The notes beneath the pieces were generated by a model. That model did no database searches, was not told where the DNA came from, and saw only the letters and a program-made list of their open reading frames with translations. A stretch of 64,000 nucleotides of DNA from Strobilurus pachycystidiatus (Eukaryota; Basidiomycota; Agaricomycetes; Agaricales; Physalacriaceae), in assembly GCA_019915135.1 (NCBI GenBank), contig JAHLMK010000014.1, positions 434,001 through 498,000 on the forward strand. Direction: 5' to 3'. Shown here one piece after another: positions 9,910 through 19,547 of the stretch. Each line of letters opens with the position of its first letter. Positions within the stretch are counted from its first letter, which is position 1. The position numbers and the translations under genes were made by a program.

Positions 9910-10345
9910 CTAACCTGCTTGACAGACTCCCGCAGGCGGTCTGCCAAGCCCTGCACCATCCATCGCGGGCGGGAAATCGCATCCGCCGCGCTGTTCAGCG
10001 TCTCAGTACACCCCACCATCGTCGACGTCGCCATCCACGAGTGTGGAGGCCTCCAAATGAGGGCTTACACGTCTTGGTGCGGCGTCGAGAGCCGGCGAGC
10101 GCACTCGGTTGAAATCCAACGTCATCCACGCCCTTTGCGGGGCGTGGAGACGGTGTCGTCGGCCAAATCGGCCGGCTTTCAATGGCGGAGGGTCCAGAGA
10201 GGGTGGGGGAGAAGAATGGAGGCTGGATGGCAGCTCGTCGTTGAGCTGCCATCGTGGTAAGAGGCAGAGATGAGCAGCGATCGTCTGCTCGGATGATCGG
10301 ACCGATCTGTCCGATCGCCGAGCACGACGACGACGAACGCGCTTT
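9910..10345 (-). repeat. Inner inverted arm (left copy), partner 11,635-12,055
   Basis: The reverse complement of this segment matches 11,635-12,055 with many substitutions. Shared blocks include CCGAGCAGACGATCG, ACCACGATGGCAGCTC and TCCACGCCCCGCAAA. It shows that the inverted symmetry reaches well inside the element, but the two arms have diverged more than the outer 0.6 kb. Confidence 0.7.
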
Positions 10346-11335
10346 GTGCGCGTCGGACCCCGTTCGACTGCCCGAGACGGTGACCATTCCGTTGATGGAC
10401 TGGACTTGATTGAGCTAGGGCCATAAGTGGTGCCTTCCGCTGTACTCACCTGTCGTGTGAGTCAAATGAAAACTTGGAGGTCAAGCACACATTGTTGAGA
10501 CCAAATGTCCCGCCCTAACGAATGCTTGTATGAGTCCGGATTTAATTGTGAACTGAATACTGGTATATTTGGAGAGATTATATGTTGAGTCTACGATACC
10601 CTGAATGTAACAGTACTTGTACATGTCGGTAGATGATTTTGAGTGCAAGTCTGGAAAGGAAACGATCCACTAAACATGAACTACGTATTCCAGGCGGGTA
10701 GGTTGATCTTGTCCAGCAACTGACAACGTCATTTGAAGCGGAGCATATGACTGTGTACATTCCCATCTAAAGTTCGGTCTTTTAACGTTGATTAGACCAC
10801 CGTGTTAAATGTCTGAACGGACAGTGGGCATTGGCCTACAGCAACTGCCCCTCATTTGTGCAATCACACCCACCTCGGATGCCTCCGACATTTGATTGAT
10901 TGATATTTACTTCAATGAAGACAATATTCCGATGATATCTATCTCATTCTTGTCTTGCCGTCGTCGTTCCGGACGTCGTTGAGCATTTCCCGAACACGAT
11001 CCGGCAAATGCCGGAACGTGCTCGGTCAATGTTCGACTTCATTCCTCACCTGTTCCTCACCCTTTTACCACCATCACCAACCACCACCGTGCACCCCCGC
11101 TTCCCACAGGCCGCCCATAACATTGCGGCCGCGCCCCGGACGACAAATCCTACACGCGTGACCCTCACACAGAACAGCTGCACACGCGGACAACTACGGC
11201 GGCGAGGACGGAAGCGCGGAGACAAGACGGGAGCAGGGAGACGAGTCGGAGGACTGCCTGCAGGATGCATACAAGGTATGTGTACATTTCTGTGTGCAAC
11301 TTTCTTTTTTTTTGCCCTACCCCATCCCACCATTT

Positions 11336-11570
11336 CGCCCGGCGCCGCCATCCAGACGCTAACGCACCCGGAGGGCGCGAGGATGGCAGTTGCCGCGTCG
11401 CATCGGTTAGCCCTCGCGGCGGGTCGACGACGCATATATTTACAATTTTTTTCTCTTCGCCCGGCGCTGCATGAGAACCGCTAACGCACTCGGAGGGCCC
11501 AGTAGCGTGCAGTTGCTGCATTGGTTCGGTTAGCCCTCGCGGCGGGCCACAATGCATTTAGATATGTTTT
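11336..11570 (+). repeat. Central tandem duplication, two ~121-bp units
   Basis: CGCCCGGCG...GGTTAGCCCTCGCGGCGGG occurs from about 11,336 and again from about 11,458 with mismatches. It sits in the non-palindromic centre of the nested element. Confidence 0.7.
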
Positions 11571-11634
11571 ATTAATTTTGCTTCTCACTATTGTTTCACT
11601 GAATTGTACTAATCTTCGTCAGTTACAGGAATTC

Positions 11635-12055
11635 GTCGTCGTCGAGCTCGACAATCGGAGTCATCGGTCCGATCGTCCGAGCAGACGATCGAATGCAGCT
11701 CTGCCTCCTACCACGATGGCAGCTCGACGGCGAGCTGCCATCCAGCCTCCCCGCTCCTCCCACACCCTCGCTGGACCCGTCGCCATGGAATCCGTCCCGA
11801 ATCGGACCCCGCCCCCGTCTCCACGCCCCGCAAACGGCGTGGATGACGTTGGATCGATGCCTACGCGTAAGCCGGCCTTTCACGCCGCTGCCTGCCGTGT
11901 AAGCCCTCAGGATGAGGCATCCACGGTCGCAGACGGCGACGACGGCGGCGCTGGGTGGATTGAGGAGGTGTTGGCGCGCCGCGGATGCGATTTCGCGCGC
12001 GCGCAGGTAGACTGGGGCTTGGCAGACCGCCCGCGGGGGTCTGCCAAGCAGGTAT
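11635..12055 (+). repeat. Inner inverted arm (right copy)
   Basis: This is the partner of 9,910-10,345, in opposite orientation. The copy retains an open frame on the plus strand of about 140 codons, but the left copy does not preserve it, so coding function is doubtful. Confidence 0.7.
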
Positions 12056-12819
12056 GACTCATTTCTGTCTTAGAACTCGTCGTCACTCCAGGACGACGGC
12101 GAGTCGCTGGACGGATGCAGCGCAACGGACGATACCCTCAAGGACGACGACGGTTACGACGGAACCGATGACGCCGACGGTGAACATGGACGACACCGAC
12201 AACGTGGATCGAGAGGGCCTCGTCGTCGGATCTACCCACCCCCACCCACGAGGGTAGACGCGACGGCACCGAGACGATGCCCCGTTCCAGAAACGACGAC
12301 AACGTCCACGGCGCGCGGACTAACTCCGCCCCGCCCCGTCCCAACCCACCACCACCTCCGTCTACACCCCCACAACATCCCATCGATGCCGACGACGGCG
12401 GAATGATTCCGATGCCCGGACTACGACCGGATACACTCACCCCATTTGCTCCCGCCCCCCAATCTTTCCCCATAGTGCCCACCCCCACCCCACCGCAGGG
12501 CTAGACGGCGATGGCGATGGCGATGGCGACGGCGCCTGCTACCGGACGCCAACGATCAATCTCGCCAACCCCCTTTACTTCCAGCCCCGCCCATTCATGT
12601 ATGCCCCCCTCCACATCCCCACACCGCGCAGACCAGATAAACACGCTCAAGGGTGTGTTTCGTTCTGGTCAGTGCGGTGTTAGTTTTTTTCTGTATTCGG
12701 TATGTGGGTTGCCCCGTTGGGCTTCCCGCGCCGCGGCAGAACAAAGATTCACTATTTTTATCCTCCCTCACCATCTTCTCGATGTTGCGTACCGTATCCG
12801 GTAAATAGAGTGTATCTTC

Positions 12820-13412
12820 AGATTGTGGCGTATTTTTTTTTTTTTTTTTTTCATGGCGGGTGAAATCATTTTCAGTGTTTTGTGGGTTTTCTGCATTTTA
12901 AAAAATGCGCCACATTTTGGGGTGGGAACCCATCCTCGACCCCAATGTGGCGCAGACCCCAGAGGGAGCCCAACCAACCCCCCTGAGCCAGCCCGATCAC
13001 CCCCGATCAGCACCCGATCGCCCCATCAATTTATTTCTAAATACGCCACACATCCGTACCCTACCCCCCTGCACCCATTTCAGCCCACCCCACTACCCCT
13101 GCTTTTCAGTAGCACCCCTACCCCCACCCACCCGCTCCCAGCTTCCAGCCCCCAGCCCCACCCCACCCACCCCGCCCGTTGACCTACCCCCCATCCCAAT
13201 TGGGAATCTATCCCCGCCATTCTCTCACTCACCCATGCTGATCTAACCAACCCGCCCCGCCACCCAGTGATGAGCTATCCGCCCCCTACCCAGCCCGCTA
13301 CCTAGCCCGCCCCCAGCCAGCTACTCCAGCAGCTGTGTGCCAATTGGCACGTTTCATGCATGAGGTATGTGTGCCAATTGGCACACTTCATGCATGAGCC
13401 CAGCTGCTAATG
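12820..13412 (-). repeat. Right terminal inverted repeat, with palindromes at 13,335-13,350 and 13,369-13,386
   Basis: This is the reverse-complement partner of 8,393-9,010 and includes the same two subterminal palindromes. A T-rich run at 12,832-12,852 replaces the A-rich stretch of the left arm. Confidence 0.85.
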
Positions 13413-16400
13413 GTGCCTCTCCAGCATCTCCCAGACTTTAGGCTTCAATGCTTCTGGAACGGACCCCACGTCTATGAGGTTGCGTAAATCCCCAGAGGGA
13501 TACACCGTCGGGTCTGGAACCTCAGCAGTCTTGGGACCAATCTGTTCCTCCTCGTCCTCTTGACCATCGGACGGTTCCCGTTCTGACTCCATTGACGGCT
13601 CTCCCTGATTGTGCGTAGCTTCCGAAAGTTCTGAGATATACGCTTGAATCTTGTACGTCTTTTCTTCCAGAACCGCGCGCTCTTCCTTCGTAATAGGGAT
13701 ATCCAGACGATCAAATGCTTCGCAGACCTCAGCTAGAATCTCGCCCTTCTTTACTCGACGTGGAAAAGCCGTCGGATTCGACACAGGAATTAGCGCGCTT
13801 CGAGGGTCGAATAAGACGTTCGGAACCGTTAGATACTGAGAGTCGTTCAAAGCTACGAGGCTCCGTTCGACATAGTGAGTATCGCTGGTCTTGAAGTTAC
13901 CGATCACTTTGATTGTCTTTGTCGAATATGGCTTCAAAATGTAATCTGCTGCCGCTCGCACGACGCATCCTTGATATGCTAAGGACTTCTTCTGCCTTTG
14001 CCTCTGATTACGGCGGCGACGATGGCTCTTGGCTCGTACGAAGCTCTCCAAGCCGAACGTGCCTTTCGCCGTCGCATAACCTTCCGCGACTCGATCCACT
14101 GACACCGCGTTGACTGTGACGTTCTCTCGACCGAAATGCAGCTGAGTACCCTCTTCTACGTCCCGGCTGACGAGGATTTCGTAATTCTGATGATAATCCT
14201 CTCCCAGTAGAATTGGAACACTCATGTCCGACACGACGTAGGCCTCCACCTCGGTTTCGATCCATTCGCCTTCGTTGGAAAGAAACAAAACGGGTAGCGT
14301 CACGTAACCCGAAATCTCCGAGGAACCTTTCTTCAGCTGCTTTATCCTCCAACGCTCTCCTTTCTTAATAGGAGGAGGGCTGATCAAGCTCCCGTAGTAG
14401 TCCTCCGAAATCAGCGATATATTAGCGCATGAATCGTGACGCAAGTCAATTTCCTCGTTCAACCTGCTGCATAATCGTCCTCGGATCGAGACCACGGAAA
14501 TGTCCCGAGCTGACTCCCCTGACAGATAGATTCTCCTCCTGGACAGTCGACGTACTTTCTCCGCTGAAAAGGGAGGCTGTTCCGTGCTCGGCACCCCCGA
14601 CCCAGACTGACTTGAAGGTGATATTCCTTCTTCCTCAACGGATGGCGGATCCTTGCCTGAATGAACCATTCCAGGCCCTATCATTGCTTCCGCCTCCGAG
14701 AATCTCACTTCTTCCATAATGTGTGGGCAGTCCTCCGGGAGATTCGATATCGCCTTCCACAGCTCCAATTCTTCGTCTACTACTTCCTCCATCGTTACGC
14801 GATGGGACTTATGCTGCACGGGGGACGATTCTGATCGACCAAATTCCGGAGCTGCCCTCTCAAAATCCTTCGTAACGAGGTCCGCTGCTCTTCTCGCTAT
14901 CAGCACTTCGTACGCCGCCTTGTAGGACGTCTCCGGATTGTTGGCGTCAAAGAGTTCCAAAGCCACGGTGTTGGCCGAACGGAATTTAGCCCTCCGCTGC
15001 GCTTGGTACGTGTCGTATTCTGGACACTCCGGATCCCAGTGTAGAGCACTACCACAACACTTACAGGGAGAAGGAGGAGCACGTCCCAATTTTGTTTTGA
15101 CGTCGTCTCTTTTCCTGAACGGATACCCATCTTTCGGAGGTCGCCTTTGCATCTGTTTGAAAACTTGATAAACTTCCTTCAGAATAGCGTCCTCCCCATC
15201 GAGCAGACGGGGATTGGTCTCAACGTGTGATTCTTGCTGAGCACTTTCTGAAACCAGCGCCGTGGCCAGTATCGGAGACATAGGGGCGTCAATTGCTTCC
15301 ACATCCTTGGCTTCTTTGTGAGTAAGTCGAGCCATATTCACTCCCAACTGACGCAATATAGGAATCATTGACGACGCTGTATGTTCCGAACCAGATTTCG
15401 AAAGACGAGCCTCGTATACGAGCTTCTTCTCGTTTTCCCCGGCTCGTTTATACAACGCTTGAGTTGTCCGAATGCTGTCTACTTGGAGAATAGACAACCA
15501 AGCCGTCGGAACAACTTTGAGGATTTGTTCGACCTCCAGTTCCTGATCCTCCTCGACCGAGGTAAGCATTCTAGACCAGATAGCTCGTCTGTTAACGAAA
15601 TCCGCAGGCAGCTCGTTCTCGAAACCCGCTTGACGAAAACGTTGCTTTTGATACTCTTCCTGCATTTCCCGTTCCCATTTTTCACCCAGGAAGTTCATTT
15701 TGATTCCAGTCAAGAAAATTGTGACGTGTGAACGCATAGACGTCTGCTCCGAACGGGTGAGGGCAGTCCACCAATTGTGAATGCGTGAACCTTCCTCAAA
15801 TCCATACCATAACCACCAGCCTAGCGCCTCAGGCATGTATCCTCCCATGTCAGCTAGTTGAATGACTTTATACATGTATTCCACAGCCTTAGAACGATCG
15901 CCGTTGTATTTTGGAATTTGCTCCAGCTTCAATTCGCCCTTGATGGTTGGAACAAAATGCCCGTACGCGGGAGCGCGACGTGGAGCTCGAGAAGGCCCAG
16001 AGCTTCCTTCATCGCTACTATCGTCCCCGTCGCCGCCGCCTCCTCCCGGGTAACCTCGTCGACCGCGCCTGCCTGACTCGCCAGGTTCGCCCTTATCTCC
16101 TCGAGGGCCTTCACGCCCATCTCGACCATCTCGACCCGGGTCTCCTTTATCACCCTTGTCTCCTTTATCGCCCTTCGGTCCCCTGGGACTCCTTCCACCT
16201 CCGCCGCCATTCCCGCCTCCGCCGCCACCTCCGCCGCCACCACCCCCTCCACTACCCCCACCCATGTTGGGAGCCGGAGGAGAAAACTCAGGATACCCGG
16301 ACGGTTTTGGCGGAACTGGCGGACGACGGTCATCATCCTTCTCCTTGTTCTTGGAACTCATCGCAGAAAGGGCGATGGTAGGACTCGGCAAGTTGACGGC

Positions 16401-16685
16401 CTTCATGTTGATTGACGATTCAGGTTGGATCTGCAAATGAGTTGGTACAATTCGCGTCCATCCGACGGCGGTATGCGAGGTAGATGGAGGATGACTAGGA
16501 GACTCCTTTTCCTTATTATAGGGCGTTGCTGGAGAGAGAGGGGGAAGTGGGACGTAGGTAATAGGGGAGTGAGGCCTCTGAGGTCGCGGTGCCCAAATAG
16601 GAGGAGTAGGAGGAAGCGGTCTTCCTCCAATGACTTTCCTGCCAGCTCCCGGCAACCGAACTGTTGGAGTCGCTTCTGGACTCAC
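13407..16685 (-). CDS. gag: Gag-protease part of the gypsy polyprotein
   Basis: The minus-strand frame ends at a TAG (13,407) created by the nested element and is open upstream to about 16,740. No ATG exists before 16,406, so the true N-terminus is missing or starts at a non-ATG or upstream exon. In order: a Pro-rich leader; a Gly run followed by a collagen-like Gly-X-Y tract (PKGDKGDKGDKGD and similar, about residues 165-210); an alpha-helical capsid-like region with EKWEREMQEEYQKQRF; a perfect CCHC zinc knuckle (CKCCGSALHWDPEC); and a retropepsin-like domain with HDSCANISLI replacing the usual DSGA, then VPILLGEDYH. The end VWEMLER continues into pol across the insertion. Capsid formation, RNA packaging and polyprotein cleavage are the expected roles. 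Confidence 0.9.
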   Translation of the reverse strand: MSPEATPTVRLPGAGRKVIGGRPLPPTPPIWAPRPQRPHSPITYVPLPPLSPATPYNKEKESPSHPPSTSHTAVGWTRIVPTHLQIQPESSINMKAVNLPSPTIALSAMSSKNKEKDDDRRPPVPPKPSGYPEFSPPAPNMGGGSGGGGGGGGGGGGGNGGGGGRSPRGPKGDKGDKGDKGDPGRDGRDGREGPRGDKGEPGESGRRGRRGYPGGGGGDGDDSSDEGSSGPSRAPRRAPAYGHFVPTIKGELKLEQIPKYNGDRSKAVEYMYKVIQLADMGGYMPEALGWWLWYGFEEGSRIHNWWTALTRSEQTSMRSHVTIFLTGIKMNFLGEKWEREMQEEYQKQRFRQAGFENELPADFVNRRAIWSRMLTSVEEDQELEVEQILKVVPTAWLSILQVDSIRTTQALYKRAGENEKKLVYEARLSKSGSEHTASSMIPILRQLGVNMARLTHKEAKDVEAIDAPMSPILATALVSESAQQESHVETNPRLLDGEDAILKEVYQVFKQMQRRPPKDGYPFRKRDDVKTKLGRAPPSPCKCCGSALHWDPECPEYDTYQAQRRAKFRSANTVALELFDANNPETSYKAAYEVLIARRAADLVTKDFERAAPEFGRSESSPVQHKSHRVTMEEVVDEELELWKAISNLPEDCPHIMEEVRFSEAEAMIGPGMVHSGKDPPSVEEEGISPSSQSGSGVPSTEQPPFSAEKVRRLSRRRIYLSGESARDISVVSIRGRLCSRLNEEIDLRHDSCANISLISEDYYGSLISPPPIKKGERWRIKQLKKGSSEISGYVTLPVLFLSNEGEWIETEVEAYVVSDMSVPILLGEDYHQNYEILVSRDVEEGTQLHFGRENVTVNAVSVDRVAEGYATAKGTFGLESFVRAKSHRRRRNQRQRQKKSLAYQGCVVRAAADYILKPYSTKTIKVIGNFKTSDTHYVERSLVALNDSQYLTVPNVLFDPRSALIPVSNPTAFPRRVKKGEILAEVCEAFDRLDIPITKEERAVLEEKTYKIQAYISELSEATHNQGEPSMESEREPSDGQEDEEEQIGPKTAEVPDPTVYPSGDLRNLIDVGSVPEALKPKVWEMLERHH

Positions 16686-16742
16686 GTCCTCTCTAACCGT
16701 AGATAGTGCCGGAGATTGTAGAGTCCATCTCGAATTATCACC

Positions 16743-17045
16743 TGTAGCTGTAGCAATTTCTATAAACTCCTGGCTGTAGCCACAAGAAGCTGATTTATCC
16801 TCCCTGGCAAAGCCAGAAGCCTGGCTAGAGCCAGACAGATGAAACCACTACAAAGTCATGTGATAGGTTAGGTAACAGTCATGTGATCAGTATTAATACA
16901 CTTAAATATTCAATTACATAATAACTGGGCGTAGGGCCGGGTCCGGCAGGGCCTGCTACTTAGGTGTGCATTTCCAACATATCATTATTTCCCATCACCC
17001 AATACAAGTCAATACACCATTGAAGAAATTTACAGCTACGCTACG
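16743..17045. mobile_element. Small TIR element (MITE-like), ~300 bp
   Basis: GTAGCTGTAGCAATTTC at the left and the reverse complement of GAAATTTACAGCTACGCTAC at the right form ~20-bp inverted ends. The interior is AT-rich with short inverted motifs (TGGCTGTAGCC, TGGCAAAGCCA, TGGCTAGAGCCA) and a doubled GTCATGTGAT. On the minus strand it could also be read as a TG...CA solo LTR, but no direct flanking duplication is evident. It lies exactly between the open gag frame and the neighbouring gene. Confidence 0.5.
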
Positions 17046-18029
17046 TCCAAATCGTCGTCCTCACATTCATGACGGTAGTTAATCCGGCGCCGGTTTGTCA
17101 ATCGTTGCCTAGTCAAAGTGACCTAAGATCCCGTTAGTAGGAATCATCGAATGGCTCTGAGAACCATGCAGAACGAAATCGGACTCACGGGTACGCCACT
17201 TGGTCCAGCACACATATCCTCAATTTCCATCCCGACGTTGGCTGCGTTTCCGGACGCGTATCCGGCGGAGTCTCGGACGAGGGAATCGGAAGGTTTGATG
17301 GCGAGAATACCGGGTTCGTTCTGATGTGGCGAGAATCCACGCCCGTCATTAATTCACGCCACACTAGGATCTGGGATTGACTCACCATATTTGCGACGGT
17401 GCGTTCGCCTTTGCGGCCGTCAACATTCTCATCTCCAGCGCTGCGAATGGTCTGGCACGGTGACGGTTGAATTCCTCGACGAATTTGCCGCAAGCGAGCG
17501 CCCAACTTACGCGTTCCGCGGCACATGACGATTGGATGGTGTCGAGCTCGTACTGGGCGTCCGTATTCGCTTGGCCGGCGCCACTGGATGCGCCGATTGA
17601 CATGGAATCATGAATGCTAGGGACAAAAAAAAAGAGCAACACTCACCATGGTATGCAAATGCTCATCATGAACTTGTGCATCTTACTGATGAGATCTTGA
17701 GTCAACAGATTTAGAATGAAAGAGAGTATGACTCACTGGAGTATGCCCATGTTTTGGGATGGTCTTGAGGTGCTGGTGAGAGTAAAAGGTAAGAGGTGAT
17801 TAGATGCTGTTGGGCTTCCCATCGCTTACAGATCAATGACATCGTGACAATCCTATTTTTCAGCACCTCGCAATCGTTCTGCAGTGAACGTCCTCGACAA
17901 AATCGACACGCCTAAACCAGTCGTACTTCGCATTTTGATCGGGATATTTCGCCGGACACGAATACGAACTTGACGAATTCGCGGTCCATGGGTGGCCGGA
18001 CCGGGGCTTTTATCATTCCGGGTTGCCAT
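17036..18029 (-). CDS. Small multi-exon protein, unknown
   Basis: A spliced reading can be traced. The ATG at 18,029 (MATRNDKSPGPATHG, a basic RIRQVRIRVRR stretch) is followed by short exons near 17,830, 17,740 and 17,660. Firmer exons are 17,511-17,616 (IHDSMSIGASSGAG...SSCAAER), 17,387-17,451 (TIRSAGDENVDGRKGERT), 17,189-17,320 (NEPGILAIKPSDSLVRDS) and 17,036-17,122 (RLTNRRRINYRHECEDDDLDV). The introns between the last four have GTGAGT/GTAAGT donors and keep frame; the front exons are less certain. The stop codon lies within the terminal repeat of the adjacent TIR element, so the C-terminus may have been set by that insertion. No domain recognised. Confidence 0.45.
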
Positions 18030-19547
18030 GGTATTGTCGGAAGACAACGATTGATCTAAGATAAGGTTAGTTCGTTTGCATTTAACCTCGAGTTATACCT
18101 CGCAGGTTTCTTCTGCCCTCGATCCACGAGCATTGGGTTCGTCTTCGAACTAAATCTTGAATAATTTGACCGTACTCATACGGAACAATAGTGTCGCGGG
18201 CAACGACTGGGTCTCTAAATTCCACGGTACGAGTTCGCCAATCGGGATTGCAGTCGCCGTAACTTGTTCATAGTGCCTCCTTGCCGATTCTGTCTACTTC
18301 TAAAGAATTGTGAGTTCAAATACAACTGAGCACAGTAGGAGCGCCACCAACGATTAAGATTGATCCCTTTGATAATTTTATGATCCTCAGCTACGGATTG
18401 ATGTTAAAATACCAGTCGTTGTCATTAGACTCACGAGTTATAGTCGCAAGACTCGGTTCAAGCATCACACCTGACACCGAAAGCGCAAGCGAAGGTGTAA
18501 TTCCTTTCAATCCCATCTACGCCATACGTACCGAAACATGCCGAGCGAAAGTCATTTACAGACACTCTGCGCACCTAAATGAAAGTTGGCACTGTTGATA
18601 TCTTCTGTCGTAGTCCATTGCTCACAGTTTTTGTAAGAATATAATCACTCACATGTTCTCCCCCGAACTCCACATTAAATTTCGTAGCCCCATTATCGCT
18701 TCGTATATTATTTGCATTTCCGTTTTAAGTTTTTCCGAGAAGTTGGAATGATATCGACGACGTGAGATGAAGGGGGATGAACTGACATTGATTGGGCCTA
18801 GTCAGAAACACGACGGTGGTGAACAAGACGTGCCATAATGTGGTTGACCAAGATGAAAAATGAGGGCCAGAATCGATAAAAGGGGTAGGGTCAATCGAAT
18901 GGGGTCTACAACAGAAGAATGAGGCGAATATGAGACAATTAGAGGCAACATAATCGAACCGCCGAAGTGGAAGTGATGGGGCAACATTTCCAGACTGTTT
19001 CAACATATCACCTTAGATGTGTTGCACCCACCCAATTTGGTTCCCTTCATGTGTATAATGACCAGAGTCGCAGCACTTGCATAATCACTCTCATTTTTCT
19101 GAGCAGAGAGTCAAAAAATGATAAGAAAGCGCAATGAACCGCATCTTACGCACCAATGCGTACGAACGTTTGGAAAACTGGGTTAAGTGATTCTGTTGTG
19201 ATATTTGTCCAAGAGCAAGCTTAAGATTTGCCTCGACGATTCCTGAAAGGACAATCGTAGCAAAAGAATGGTGACTCATCGATGGGGGATGGGAAGTGCA
19301 AAACCTCGATCAGCATGACGCGTCGACTCACGAGTCCTGATGGACACTGATGGACACCCACGACCACTGATGGCCACTGATGGAACACTGATGGTTTCGC
19401 ACATTTATGCCGATTGCGGATGACCGTGGTCAACTCCAATCAATTGTCAATCGATATAAATCCAAATAACACTGAAGCACACCGCATATAGAATTCAAGA
19501 AATTTAACAAATACAAAAAAGTCCAAAATTTCCTCGTCGTTATTAGC
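18030..19547. other. 1.5 kb without a resolved gene
   Basis: Only short open frames occur on either strand, and none could be joined into a convincing spliced product. The notable feature is the CTGATGG cluster at 19,337-19,394. The rest looks like ordinary intergenic or decayed sequence. Confidence 0.4.
19318..19394. promoter_or_regulatory. ACGCGT box and CTGATGG cluster 1
   Basis: ACGCGT at 19,318-19,323 is followed by five CACTGATGG-like repeats (CTGATGGACACTGATGGACA...). It belongs to the motif set dispersed through the right part of the window. Confidence 0.55.

Larger units (their letters stand above)
8393..13412. mobile_element. Nested 5.0-kb MULE-like fold-back element, non-autonomous
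   Basis: This block separates the protease end (VWEMLER) from the RT start (NVDAFGFDGRL) of one polyprotein and is flanked by a ~10-bp duplication. Its ends are inverted copies (TTAGCAGCT near 8,398 and AGCTGCTAA near 13,402), and similarity between the arms extends about 600 bp and then, more weakly, to roughly 2 kb on each side. The whole insertion is an imperfect palindrome around a ~1-kb centre (about 10,500-11,600). Open frames inside are low-complexity, Arg/Pro-rich and uneven in base composition. No MULE transposase, DDE block or zinc finger was found, so mobility would need help in trans. The interior has possible splice sites (GTATGT at 11,276 to TCGTCAG at 11,622; GTATGA at 12,053 to TCTTAG at 12,073), so a transcript is possible. 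Confidence 0.75.
1651..16742 (-). mobile_element. Ty3/gypsy chromovirus (5' LTR not found), interrupted by a nested element
   Basis: Read on the minus strand the order is Gag-protease, [nested 5-kb insertion], RT-RNase H-integrase-chromodomain, an extra 959-codon ORF, a G-rich tract and a 3' LTR. RT before integrase makes it Ty3/gypsy; the C-terminal chromodomain makes it a chromovirus. The three coding blocks have no stop codons apart from those caused by the nested insertion, so the copy is young. No copy of the 3' LTR sequence was found upstream of gag. There the frame stays open up to a small TIR element at 16,743, so the 5' end appears deleted or replaced. Confidence 0.85.

Noticed and set aside
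9037..12504. Many 60-190-codon Arg/Ser/Pro-rich frames on both strands of the nested element
   Set aside because: They are low-complexity, overlap each other on both strands, are not shared between the two inverted arms and carry no recognisable domain.
8393..13412. A MULE or other transposase gene in the nested element
   Set aside because: No DDE-type catalytic block, zinc finger or long conserved frame was found; the element is treated as non-autonomous.
16743..17045. 5' LTR of the gypsy element
   Set aside because: Its sequence does not match the 3' LTR at 1,651-1,894 and it has inverted rather than simple LTR ends; kept as a separate small element.
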